From Planctomycetaceae bacterium (GTDB taxonomy: Bacteria; Planctomycetota; Planctomycetia; Planctomycetales; Planctomycetaceae): a stretch of DNA of 33,912 nucleotides. Below the pieces are notes generated by a model, which saw only the letters and a program-made list of their open reading frames with translations, searched no databases and was not told the origin of the DNA. The stretch lies in NCBI GenBank assembly GCA_900299185.1, contig OMIV01000116.1, positions 1 to 33,912 of the forward strand. The letters are read 5' to 3'. Below are positions 1 through 7,912 of the stretch, in pieces; positions within the stretch are counted from its first letter, which is position 1; each line of letters starts with the position of its first letter. A program made the translations under genes and the position numbers.

Positions 1-86
1 GCCGAGCTTACGGCTACCGCAACCGCAATCACTTCATCCTGAGAATCGAAACACTTCACACCACCAAAGTCAGACTCGTCGGCTGA
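1..86 (+). CDS. Transposase C-terminal end, probably ISL3 family (partial, cut by window edge)
   Basis: The open frame that enters from the left edge (frame starting at base 3) encodes RAYGYRNRNHFILRI and about a dozen more residues, then stops with TGA at 84-86. The pattern of Tyr-Gly-Tyr/Phe-Arg-Asn followed by a Phe-rich basic stretch is what ISL3-type (IS204/IS1001/IS1096/IS1165) DDE transposases have at their extreme C-terminus. Only about 27 residues are visible, so no catalytic residue can be checked and the family call rests on one short motif. A candidate IS end lies just downstream at about 90-120. It could also be a degraded remnant. Confidence 0.5.
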   Translation, partial: RAYGYRNRNHFILRIETLHTTKVRLVG

Positions 87-89
87 TAC

Positions 90-120
90 CAGTTACCCCC
101 ACGGTTTTGCGATGAGCCCA
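90..120. repeat. Candidate terminal inverted repeat of the left-edge insertion sequence
   Basis: Just after the transposase stop, the minus-strand reading of this stretch begins GGGCTCATCGCAAAACCG and continues into GTGGGGGTAA. ISL3-family ends often start with GG and are AT/GC mosaic like this, and the 3' end of the transposase usually lies within tens of bases of the IS end. The partner end is outside the window, so neither the inverted repeat nor an 8-bp target duplication can be confirmed. From here to 439 I see no gene; the short open frames there have no recognisable features. Confidence 0.3.
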
Positions 121-439
121 AGTTTCTAAGAACGACCGACGAGTCGGCGTAGGCGACTCTGGCTCGAGAATCGGTGGCGATGGTGCGTGCATGATGCCCT
201 TTGTCAGCAGGAATGAGCGAGCCTCGATAAGCGCACTCCCACAAAGGCAGATCTCATGCCAGCCTTAGACACAGCGTGCTGACCGCAGCCCGGAAGCATT
301 GCTGCTATTTAACCGAGACATATCGCACACAACTTCAAAAAGTGCGCAACGATTAGCACACCAAACCCAGAACTCAGCCGCAACAAGTTCAAGTCAGGTA
401 AGTCGTCGCAACGTCCTGACGGAAACTCAGTCGGGTGGT

Positions 440-1321
440 TTAGCCAGGAAGACTCGTCGCGACGAAGTCTCGCAGGCGCGGGATCACAACCTCATGAGCG
501 TCCTCAAAGATGTAATGGCCCACGTCCCATAAGCGAGTGACTTCGGCTTGAGGAAAACGGCGTTCGAACTCAGCCAAGAACTCGGGAGAGAAGCACCAGT
601 CGCGCATGCCCCAAATCAATTGCATGGGATGCTGGGCGAACTGGCCGATGCCTTCATCAATGCGAGCCAGCGTTTCAAAACTCGGATGACTGGGCCGCAA
701 CGGAATGTCTTCCACAAACCTCTGAACGGCGACGCGATTGGCCCAGGAGTCATACGGAGCCAAGAAGCCGGCCTTTACTGCTGGCGTCATCCGATCGTGC
801 TTCTCGACAGCCATGTAGATCGCCGCGAGCGCGAACGCGTTGAGTCCTCGCACTCCCAACGCTCCCAGCAAAGGCAAGCGACACAGCGCGATGCGAAATG
901 GAATACTCGTCGAACAGAACGCGGCCGTGTTCATCAACACGAAGCGTGAAAATCTCTGCGGCAGCTTCACCGCGCATCCCATGCCGATGGCTCCGCCCCA
1001 ATCGTGAGCAACCAAAGTGATGTTCGAGAGATCGAGCCGCTCTACCAACTCCGCCAAGTTGTCGACATGTCGAGCCAACCGATACTCAAACTCTTGCGGC
1101 TTATCCGACCGACCACAGCCAATATGGTCGACTGCGATCGTGCGATGAGTGGGACTGAGGGCCTTGATGAAACGCCGCCAAGCGAAGCTCCAAGTCGGAT
1201 TGCCGTGGACAAACAAGATCGGCTGGCCCGTGCCTTCATCGACGTAGTGCATGCGATGTCCACACGACAATCGCAGTTCATGTGGGGCGAAGGGATACTC
1301 GTCGGCGAAGCTGACACTCAC
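440..1321 (-). CDS. oleB: OleB-like alpha/beta hydrolase (beta-lactone decarboxylase / haloalkane dehalogenase-like)
   Basis: This is an alpha/beta-hydrolase of the haloalkane-dehalogenase fold. Visible motifs are HGNPTWSF (oxyanion-hole loop), [11 protein letters not shown], the nucleophile elbow AHDWGG with the catalytic Asp, and a C-terminal GHYIFEDA carrying the catalytic His. DHIGCG.SDKP, the NTAAF segment and the SWANR...F..DIPL stretch match OleB rather than true dehalogenases. OleB removes CO2 from cis-beta-lactones in long-chain olefin synthesis (OleABCD pathway), a cluster known from planctomycetes. No oleA, oleC or oleD is visible here; downstream lies only IS-related sequence. The longest frame begins at a TTG (1366), but family proteins start about ten residues before YPF, which fits the GTG at 1321. 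It is divergent from rsmE. The olefin role is inferred from homology; a plain hydrolase role is the alternative. Confidence 0.75.
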   Translation of the reverse strand: MSVSFADEYPFAPHELRLSCGHRMHYVDEGTGQPILFVHGNPTWSFAWRRFIKALSPTHRTIAVDHIGCGRSDKPQEFEYRLARHVDNLAELVERLDLSNITLVAHDWGGAIGMGCAVKLPQRFSRFVLMNTAAFCSTSIPFRIALCRLPLLGALGVRGLNAFALAAIYMAVEKHDRMTPAVKAGFLAPYDSWANRVAVQRFVEDIPLRPSHPSFETLARIDEGIGQFAQHPMQLIWGMRDWCFSPEFLAEFERRFPQAEVTRLWDVGHYIFEDAHEVVIPRLRDFVATSLPG

Positions 1322-1716
1322 GTTGAAAGCTCGATGCGGCTCAGCCGCGTTGATCTGATGAAGCAAATTCGAAAGCTGTTCCGTGAGGTATATAGAAGAC
1401 CGGCAAACTCACTGAAACCGAGTCGCCCATGAACAGCCCAAAACCGTGGCATAGTTCAAGTCCCAGCAAGCGATGAGTTGCTCCAACGCGAACGCCACTC
1501 GCTCAAGGACTAGTGATTCCTGGGGGCGAAGGGTTCATGATCGACAGGCCGAAACAAACTGGTGCCTTGTCCCAGGAGCGAAAAACTCATGCTTTGAGTA
1601 GTCCCGCTGATTTGGACTAAAACGAAGTTGGGCCACCCTGTCGTCGCCGACCGTAATTCGCACATGGGGTAAAGATTGCTGTCTCAAGTTGACTTATCCG
1701 AATGAAGGACAAAGCA
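1322..1716. other. Divergent intergenic region, no gene seen
   Basis: About 390 bases separate the chosen oleB start (minus) from the rsmE start (plus), so promoters for both genes should lie here. I cannot assign confident -35/-10 boxes. No long inverted repeat, tRNA or convincing small gene is visible; frames running through it are low-information continuations of the flanking genes or their complements. Confidence 0.4.
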
Positions 1717-2472
1717 ATGGCCTCGCAGTTTTACGTTGCCGACAAGATCAAAGCTGGTGTGATTACTTTCGAGGGAAGTGAATACCACCACCTCGCCCGA
1801 GTCCTTCGCCATCAGGTGGGAGACAAGGTCAGGCTGTTCGATGGCACCGGTAAGTTGGCCGACGCCGAGATCACATTCATCTCGCGAACTGCAGCGTCTT
1901 TGAAGGTTGATAAGCCTTACATGGCTCCGCCCGAGAAGGGACTGAATCTGACTGTCGCTGTCGCGCTGCCACGACTGCAACGAGCAGGCTGGCTCATTGA
2001 AAAGTGCGTCGAGCTGGGCGTGACGAAGTTCGTGCCTCTCGCGACCGAGCACGTCGTCGTTCATCCGCGCGAGTCCAAGTTAGACAACCTCCGCGAATTG
2101 ATCATTCAAGCCTGTAAGCAATGCGGCCGTGCTCGATTGATGGAGATCACCGAGGTCACACCGTGGAAAGAGTTCGTGGCGAACGAGTTCAGCAAGCAGC
2201 CGGTTGCGGTCGCTCATCCCGGAGGCATGCCGTTTAACGAGAGTCTCATTTCGAGCTTGTTGGCGAGCGGTAAGGGCACCGATGGCTCCAAGGCAACAGC
2301 TTCAGGATTGGTGATTGCCATTGGTCCCGAGGGTGGTTTCTCAGTTGAAGAAGTCACCAAAGCGATGACGAACGGAGCGACTCTCGTTAGTCTCGGCGGC
2401 AACATCTTGCGAGTCGAAACGGCAGCCGTAGTCATGTCGTCAATCGTGCTTGGCTCGCAGCTCGGCAAGTAA
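1717..2472 (+). CDS. rsmE: 16S rRNA (uracil-1498-N3)-methyltransferase RsmE
   Basis: RsmE is a SPOUT-class enzyme that uses S-adenosylmethionine to methylate N3 of U1498 in 16S rRNA, acting on the 30S subunit in the cytosol. The N-terminal part (SQFYV, then SEYHHLARVLRHQVGD and LFDG) is the PUA-like RNA-binding domain. The C-terminal SPOUT knot carries AIGPEGGFS.EE and the closing LGGNILRVETA motif that forms the SAM pocket; KCVELGV and ACKQCGR are also typical. Length (251 aa) is normal for the family. The ATG at 1702 gives five extra residues, but AAGGA at 1705-1709 is well spaced for the ATG at 1717 and MASQFYV matches family N-termini. The next gene follows on the same strand 88 nt later. 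Confidence 0.93.
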   Translation: MASQFYVADKIKAGVITFEGSEYHHLARVLRHQVGDKVRLFDGTGKLADAEITFISRTAASLKVDKPYMAPPEKGLNLTVAVALPRLQRAGWLIEKCVELGVTKFVPLATEHVVVHPRESKLDNLRELIIQACKQCGRARLMEITEVTPWKEFVANEFSKQPVAVAHPGGMPFNESLISSLLASGKGTDGSKATASGLVIAIGPEGGFSVEEVTKAMTNGATLVSLGGNILRVETAAVVMSSIVLGSQLGK

Positions 2473-2560
2473 AGACAAGTGCGGCGAAAGCGGGATCGCC
2501 GGCTGACGTCGCTGCCGACAGGATGTTGATGCAGCTACTTCTCAGAGGAATGGAGTCCGC

Positions 2561-2944
2561 ATGAAACGAAGTGCATTTCAACTCGCCATCTTGTTGGCGA
2601 TGGCTGGTTGCGGCCCGACCTACATGGGACCGCCCACCACCATGCAACCGCCGGGGTATCCCGTTCAGCCGCGCCCCGCGCAGCCGATGATGCCTCAACC
2701 GAGTGTGCCTCCGGATGGAGCAACCGCTCGCAGTTTGACCGACGTTCCTGATGTCTCGCCGTCGGATGTGTTCTTGCCACCGAAGTCCGGTGCTCAAGCG
2801 AACTATCACCGCATGCAGCGCGGCGAAACGCTATCGAGTCTCGCGAAGCGCTACGGCGTCAGCGTCGAAGACTTGCGCAAGTCCAATGCGCTGAGCGGTG
2901 AGCCACAACTCCGCGAAGGCGACTTGATTCTCATTCCGAAGTGA
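2561..2944 (+). CDS. LysM-domain lipoprotein
   Basis: A 127-residue exported protein. Residues 1-17 form a lipoprotein signal (basic KR, hydrophobic LAILLAMAGC) with Cys17 as the likely lipidated residue, though the -3 position is Met rather than Leu. Residues 18-80 are Pro/Gln/Met-rich and probably an unstructured linker. Residues about 82-127 are one LysM module (YHRMQRGETLSSLAKRYGV, then LREGDLILIPK), which binds N-acetylglucosamine-containing glycans such as peptidoglycan. It is likely a small envelope protein anchored in a membrane and touching the cell wall. The start ATG has a purine-rich stretch (GAGGAATGGAG) upstream. It converges with the giant gene, whose stop lies 54 nt further on. 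The specific partner or process is not visible. Confidence 0.85.
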   Translation: MKRSAFQLAILLAMAGCGPTYMGPPTTMQPPGYPVQPRPAQPMMPQPSVPPDGATARSLTDVPDVSPSDVFLPPKSGAQANYHRMQRGETLSSLAKRYGVSVEDLRKSNALSGEPQLREGDLILIPK

Positions 2945-2998
2945 TCACAGCTCGCACTCGAACGATTCATCTGAGACTGACGTCGCGCTCGCCTGGCC

Positions 2999-5900
2999 TC
3001 ACAACAGCAGGTCGTTGAGGTTGCTAAAGACTTGATCGAGGCTTGAGTTCTGAACGGTATCGACGGCGTCGTTATCGCTGACATCAATCACATCGACGGC
3101 TGCGCCGCCGTTGCACGTGTCGGCCCCCAGTCCTCCCACCAACGTATCGATACCACCGCCACCCACGAGCGAGTCGTTACCAACCGAGCCGGCCATGTAA
3201 TCGATCTGACTGCCGCCGATCAGAGTGTCGTTACCAAAGCCGCCATCCACGTTGAGCCGTGCCAACGTCAGCCCCGACGCATCAACCGAGTCGTTGCCGC
3301 CAAACAGCGCGATGCTGATGCGTTCGATTAAGCCCATGTCGAGACTGAAGGCCGAGACCGCGCCATTCGCGGCTCGGGTGAACGCGATGCGGCCCGAGTT
3401 GTCGCGAATCGTGATCAGGTCACCGGCGGTCAAGTTCTTCGAGGCATAGACACGCAGCCGATCGATACCCGCGTTGCCATTCATGACATCGCTGCCGTCT
3501 CCTTCTTCCCAGACAAAGAAGTCGTCTCCGTCGCCTCCGCCGAGCTGATCATCTCCCGCGCCGCCGGAAACGGTGTCGTTGCCAGCATCACCCGAGATCA
3601 GGTCGAAACTCGAACCTTGGCCATAGAGCTTGTCGTCGCCATCGCCGCCATTGATCGTGTCGCGACCAGCACTGCCGCGCACGATGTCGTTGCCTTTGCC
3701 AGCATTAACCAGATCGTTGCCACCAAAGCCCGTAATGCGATCGTTGCCATCACCGCCGTTGAGGACATCGTCACCCTCATCGCCATTGATGACGTCCGCA
3801 GTTGTTCCGCCCGTGATGGTGTCATTGCCCGCGCCGCCCGACAGCGTGGTCGCTCCCGTGAAGGCACTCGCATTGATGGTGTTGGCCGAGTTACCGCCCG
3901 TGAGATCTGCAGCCTCGACCAGCACTAACGAGTCCGTGCCGGTGACAGTTGCCACCAGTTGTGAGTTCGTCAGCACATAGTTTTGATCGCCCAGTTCCAG
4001 AACGATGTCGGAGCCTTCACCGCCATCGAGCGTGTCGGTGCCCAGCCCGCCGATGAGCACATCCAGACTTGCACCTTGTCCTCGCACGCGATCATCACCG
4101 GCTTCGCCATCGAGCCAGTCCGGATCAGCACCACCCAGAATCACATCGTTGCCCGCACCGCCGCGTACAGTGTCGGCACCGCTTCCCGCCAACAGAACAT
4201 CGTCCATCGAACCGCCATAAACGACGTCGTCGCCAGTCCCCGCATCAATCGACAACTTGCTGAGCGTCAGATTGCGAGCATCGATTGAGTCGTTCCCGCC
4301 GAACGCAAAGACTTCGATGGTCTCGACCGTCGCGATCGATGCCGAGAACGGAGTGAGTCCTGGATCACTCAACCGCTGCAACGAGATTCGTCCGGCATTA
4401 TCTCCGATCGTGAAGCGATCCCCCTGAGTGCTGTTGTCTGCACCGGCAGAGGTGACTCGATCGTTGCCGTTATCTCCGTCGATGGTGTCAGTGCCATCGC
4501 CGTCCCCAATCGTGATGCCGTCGTCTCCATCGCCCGCGCTGATGGTGTCCGAGCCGGCTCCACCAAAGATGAGATCGTTACCAGCGTTAGCCACGATCGA
4601 GTCATCGCCGTCTCCACCACTCACACAGTCAAAGCCTTGAGAGCCGACGATGGTGTCGTTGCCGGCGCCGCCAACTTCGCCCACCGGCGTGGTAAGTGCT
4701 GAAGCCGTAATCGTGTCCGCGCCGTCGCCACCGCTTACAAACACAGACCCGTTGAAGTTCGCATTCAGGCTTTGCAGGACGATCGAGTCATCTCCACCAA
4801 CACCGTAGATCGCGATGGTGCTCGTGGGGTTTTTGAAGTTCACCACGAACGCACCGGACGTCAGTTGCATGTCGATCGTGCCACCACTTGCAAGCGTCAC
4901 GTTGTCGGCTTGGTTGGTCTGTTCGAACATCGCGAAGCTGGGAGCCAGATTGATTTCGAGTAACTCCACGTCCGAGACATTCGCCGTGCGAGCGGTTTGA
5001 TTGCCGCTGGGAGTCATCATCAATGAGCGCACTGGGACGGCGAGCGAACTGACTTGGTACTGGTCGACCGCTTGCGTGCTCGTTCGCAACACGTCGGCAC
5101 CATCGCCGCCATCAAAGAGCACGGTCGGAATGATGAAGCCACCGGAAGCGCTTTCATTCAGAAGCAACGTGTCATCGCCAGCCAGGCCAGACACGTCGAT
5201 CTCTCCGCCCGCAGCAGCAGGTCTAAAATCAACGAGCGTGTTGCCCAACCAAGTCTGAACTTGAACGACATCAGCAATCGCCTCGGGATCATCGAACTTA
5301 ACTTGTCGCACCTCGAATTGATCGCTGCCTGTCGTGCCAACGACTTGAGACACCGAACCAGATTTCACGAGTGCTAGATCGTTGCCATCGCCGCCGAAGT
5401 ACGTGAGATAAGCCGGCAGTCCGTTGATCGTGAGGAGGCTGCCTTCGGGCAACCCAGCCAATCTTCCGGTGATGAGATCGCTGCCATCGTTCTTCACCAG
5501 AATTCTGGACGAGAACGGTGTAGCAGTCGTGACTTCGCCGAATCCGCCGCCGCCAATTGTCACTCGACCGGTCACGTTGAGATTCGCTCGCGCCGACATC
5601 CCGTAAAGAATCGTGCCGTTCGATGCTTCCACATCGATCGGCGTAACCTCATCGACATTCGGCACACTCACCGAGACGTCAGACCCCGACACCAGCATCG
5701 GGCCGCAGTCCGAGTTATAGAAGCGATCCACATTGATGAAGCTGCCGAGCAAACGAATGGAGTCGTTGCCGGAGTTCGTATCGTTATCCAAGTCCGTGAT
5801 CTCAACGCCGTAGATCATCCCGTCATGCCCAAAGGCTTGATCAAGATTCACGGAACCCACGAAGACGCAATAGATGTCGCCCGAGCTAGTTCGCGCAGCC

Positions 5901-7873
5901 ATGTGAGAAGCCGCCACGTCGATGATGTTTTCCGGGTTATTGCCGAACTCGCCGATCCCAGTGGCCGCTTCGAGTCCCAGAATGCTCGCCGCGAAGTCGA
6001 TCTGTTCGTCGGCATCTGAAGTCGTGATCGAGCCGCTCTCTGAATACACCGTCATCCGACTCAGTGACGTCAGGCTGTCCACAACCAACGAGCTATCGGA
6101 CTCGATAATCAGATCGCCTTGAGCATTGATGAATAAGCCACCGGTCTGCGAGATGGTGCCGTCCGTGGTGCTGACTCCAGCGGTGATCGACAGGTTGCCG
6201 ACGGTGTTGGTGAGAGCCACTCCCAAAGTCACATCGTCGAACGACTCGATGCTGATATCTCCGCCCAACACCAGCGCGTTAACGGTGATGTCGTCTGCCG
6301 CTGACGATTGAGTCTTCAGCAACACGTGCCCCTGATCGTTATTGGCGATCAGGCGGTCCACGGTCAGTGAACCACTGACGCCAAGCTCGATGTGGTCCTG
6401 ACCGGAGTCATCGTCAGCCGTGTCTGTAATCAAAATTCCAGACACCGACGCTCCCACCGCTGTCACCGTCAGGTCACCGAAGTTGTCGAGCACGATGCTG
6501 CCCGCATTGGACACACAAGCCAGTTGATTGACTGCAATCAGCAGCGGCTGACCAGCAGTCACATCGCCAATTCTTGTCACGGCGCTGAGTGCCGCTTCGC
6601 CCGCCACGATGTCACGCACGGCACCAGCCTTGCCTGTGATCGATCCCGTATGAGCAAACAGCTCGACTCGATTCGTTCCCGCAGCAAGCTCATTCACGAT
6701 GACCGAACCACCGTAGAAGCTGACGTCAGCCGTGAAAGCTGCTCCGTCGATGGTCACCAAACCGGTCCCAGTTGTCGCGAGGCCGAAGTTGATTTGAGCG
6801 AAGCCGTCCGCGATCGAAGCCAGCTCGTCACTATCCAACACCAGCGTGCCAGTGGCATTAATCCCGATCGCCGTGCTGGTGCTGAGAGGAATGAACGACA
6901 ACGTGCCATCGCCTTGAATGAGCACGGGGGCTGTAGGCAGATCAGCCAGCAGATTGATGGTGTCGGCGTTGAAGCGCACGAGGTCAGTCTTCGACGTGCC
7001 AATCAGACCTTGATGCACTGTGATGCCCGAACCCCCAGCGTTCTCCGTGCTACCGGTCAGCAGAATCGGACCACTATTCGATGTCAGATCGCAAGCAATC
7101 GACAAGCCGTCGAGCGTGCCGCTGTGACCGGTGCCTGTCAGTGAGATCTGCCCGCCGAGTGCTTGGATCTTGGCGGTCGTCGTAGCCACCACGGCAGCAC
7201 CTTGAGTCGCATCACTCGCCGTTCCGTAAGCGTCGATGTTGCCGGAAGCTGTTTCGATTGAGCCCGACACGAACACGCCGTCGTCGTTGAACGACGTTCC
7301 CGTCAACGACACTGAACCCGAAAGAGACGAGATCGAACCAGACAGACTCAGCCCCATCGCCATCACAGAATCGCCTGTAAGAACGACGTCACTCGTCGCC
7401 GTTGAGATTTGCGAAGTCGCACTCAGCAACACTCCCACTCCGGCACTGCTTTGCCCATCGATCGAGACGTCGCCGTCCACAGCCTGCACCGTGGTTTTGC
7501 CTTCGATGCGAACTCCGGTCGATGTCGTCGATGTGTTCCGTCCAACTCCTGCAAGGTCGATTGATCCCAGCGAGTTCACGCCAGTCACAGTGATCTTCGA
7601 ATCATTGATCCTTAAGCCAAAGCCCTCGGAGGTCGCCGCACCGGTTCCCGCTACTCCCGTCAGTTCAATCGAACCAAGGCCAGATTCAATCGTCGCTCCA
7701 TCTACTTCGAGGCCGTTGAAGTCGCCGTCATTACGAACGACTTCAGCGTTGGCTCGAATCAAGACGTCACCGCTCTCGGTGACGATGCTGGAAGCTGGCA
7801 GTACCGTGATGGAGTGATTCGACGACATAGCGATACGACCAACGCCCTTGTTACTCAGTTGCGCGTCGATCAA
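2999..7873 (-). CDS. C-terminal half of giant beta-solenoid/RTX protein (split by in-frame stop)
   Basis: This 1624-codon frame is the continuation of the frame that stops at 7910-7912; both are in the same reading frame and the 12 codons between them are open and solenoid-like. It has no start of its own that looks natural: a TTG at 7873, first ATG at 7828, no signal peptide. Residues 1 to about 760 are beta-strand repeats (short ITVTGVNSLGSIDL-type units). Near 820 is a planctomycete-typical segment INGLPAYLTYFGGDGND. From about 1060 to 1600 there are many RTX-type GGxGxDxxx nonapeptides, which bind calcium in a beta-roll. Two copies of a larger module lie inside that region. RTX proteins are often exported by type I secretion and this would fit the C-terminus, but no T1SS genes are in the window. 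Whether it is translated separately is doubtful. Confidence 0.8.
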   Translation of the reverse strand: MIDAQLSNKGVGRIAMSSNHSITVLPASSIVTESGDVLIRANAEVVRNDGDFNGLEVDGATIESGLGSIELTGVAGTGAATSEGFGLRINDSKITVTGVNSLGSIDLAGVGRNTSTTSTGVRIEGKTTVQAVDGDVSIDGQSSAGVGVLLSATSQISTATSDVVLTGDSVMAMGLSLSGSISSLSGSVSLTGTSFNDDGVFVSGSIETASGNIDAYGTASDATQGAAVVATTTAKIQALGGQISLTGTGHSGTLDGLSIACDLTSNSGPILLTGSTENAGGSGITVHQGLIGTSKTDLVRFNADTINLLADLPTAPVLIQGDGTLSFIPLSTSTAIGINATGTLVLDSDELASIADGFAQINFGLATTGTGLVTIDGAAFTADVSFYGGSVIVNELAAGTNRVELFAHTGSITGKAGAVRDIVAGEAALSAVTRIGDVTAGQPLLIAVNQLACVSNAGSIVLDNFGDLTVTAVGASVSGILITDTADDDSGQDHIELGVSGSLTVDRLIANNDQGHVLLKTQSSAADDITVNALVLGGDISIESFDDVTLGVALTNTVGNLSITAGVSTTDGTISQTGGLFINAQGDLIIESDSSLVVDSLTSLSRMTVYSESGSITTSDADEQIDFAASILGLEAATGIGEFGNNPENIIDVAASHMAARTSSGDIYCVFVGSVNLDQAFGHDGMIYGVEITDLDNDTNSGNDSIRLLGSFINVDRFYNSDCGPMLVSGSDVSVSVPNVDEVTPIDVEASNGTILYGMSARANLNVTGRVTIGGGGFGEVTTATPFSSRILVKNDGSDLITGRLAGLPEGSLLTINGLPAYLTYFGGDGNDLALVKSGSVSQVVGTTGSDQFEVRQVKFDDPEAIADVVQVQTWLGNTLVDFRPAAAGGEIDVSGLAGDDTLLLNESASGGFIIPTVLFDGGDGADVLRTSTQAVDQYQVSSLAVPVRSLMMTPSGNQTARTANVSDVELLEINLAPSFAMFEQTNQADNVTLASGGTIDMQLTSGAFVVNFKNPTSTIAIYGVGGDDSIVLQSLNANFNGSVFVSGGDGADTITASALTTPVGEVGGAGNDTIVGSQGFDCVSGGDGDDSIVANAGNDLIFGGAGSDTISAGDGDDGITIGDGDGTDTIDGDNGNDRVTSAGADNSTQGDRFTIGDNAGRISLQRLSDPGLTPFSASIATVETIEVFAFGGNDSIDARNLTLSKLSIDAGTGDDVVYGGSMDDVLLAGSGADTVRGGAGNDVILGGADPDWLDGEAGDDRVRGQGASLDVLIGGLGTDTLDGGEGSDIVLELGDQNYVLTNSQLVATVTGTDSLVLVEAADLTGGNSANTINASAFTGATTLSGGAGNDTITGGTTADVINGDEGDDVLNGGDGNDRITGFGGNDLVNAGKGNDIVRGSAGRDTINGGDGDDKLYGQGSSFDLISGDAGNDTVSGGAGDDQLGGGDGDDFFVWEEGDGSDVMNGNAGIDRLRVYASKNLTAGDLITIRDNSGRIAFTRAANGAVSAFSLDMGLIERISIALFGGNDSVDASGLTLARLNVDGGFGNDTLIGGSQIDYMAGSVGNDSLVGGGGIDTLVGGLGADTCNGGAAVDVIDVSDNDAVDTVQNSSLDQVFSNLNDLLL

Positions 7874-7909
7874 TACCGCAGTCGCAGTGAGTCCCAGGTT
7901 GCCTCCGTT

Positions 7910-7912
7910 TTA
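7910..7912 (-). other. In-frame TAA interrupting the giant gene
   Basis: The codon is TAA on the minus strand. Upstream it reads ...SVSNDVS, downstream NGGNLGLTATAVLIDAQL, and both sides belong to the same frame and the same repeat style. A single substitution (for example TCA, CAA, GAA or AAA to TAA) explains it; a simple indel does not, because the frame is unchanged. It may be a true nonsense mutation or a base-call error. Confidence 0.85.

Noticed and set aside
3225-7817. Many plus-strand open frames opposite the giant gene
   Set aside because: They are antisense shadows of GC-rich repeat codons; they are rich in Ser/Pro/Arg with no start signals or family resemblance.
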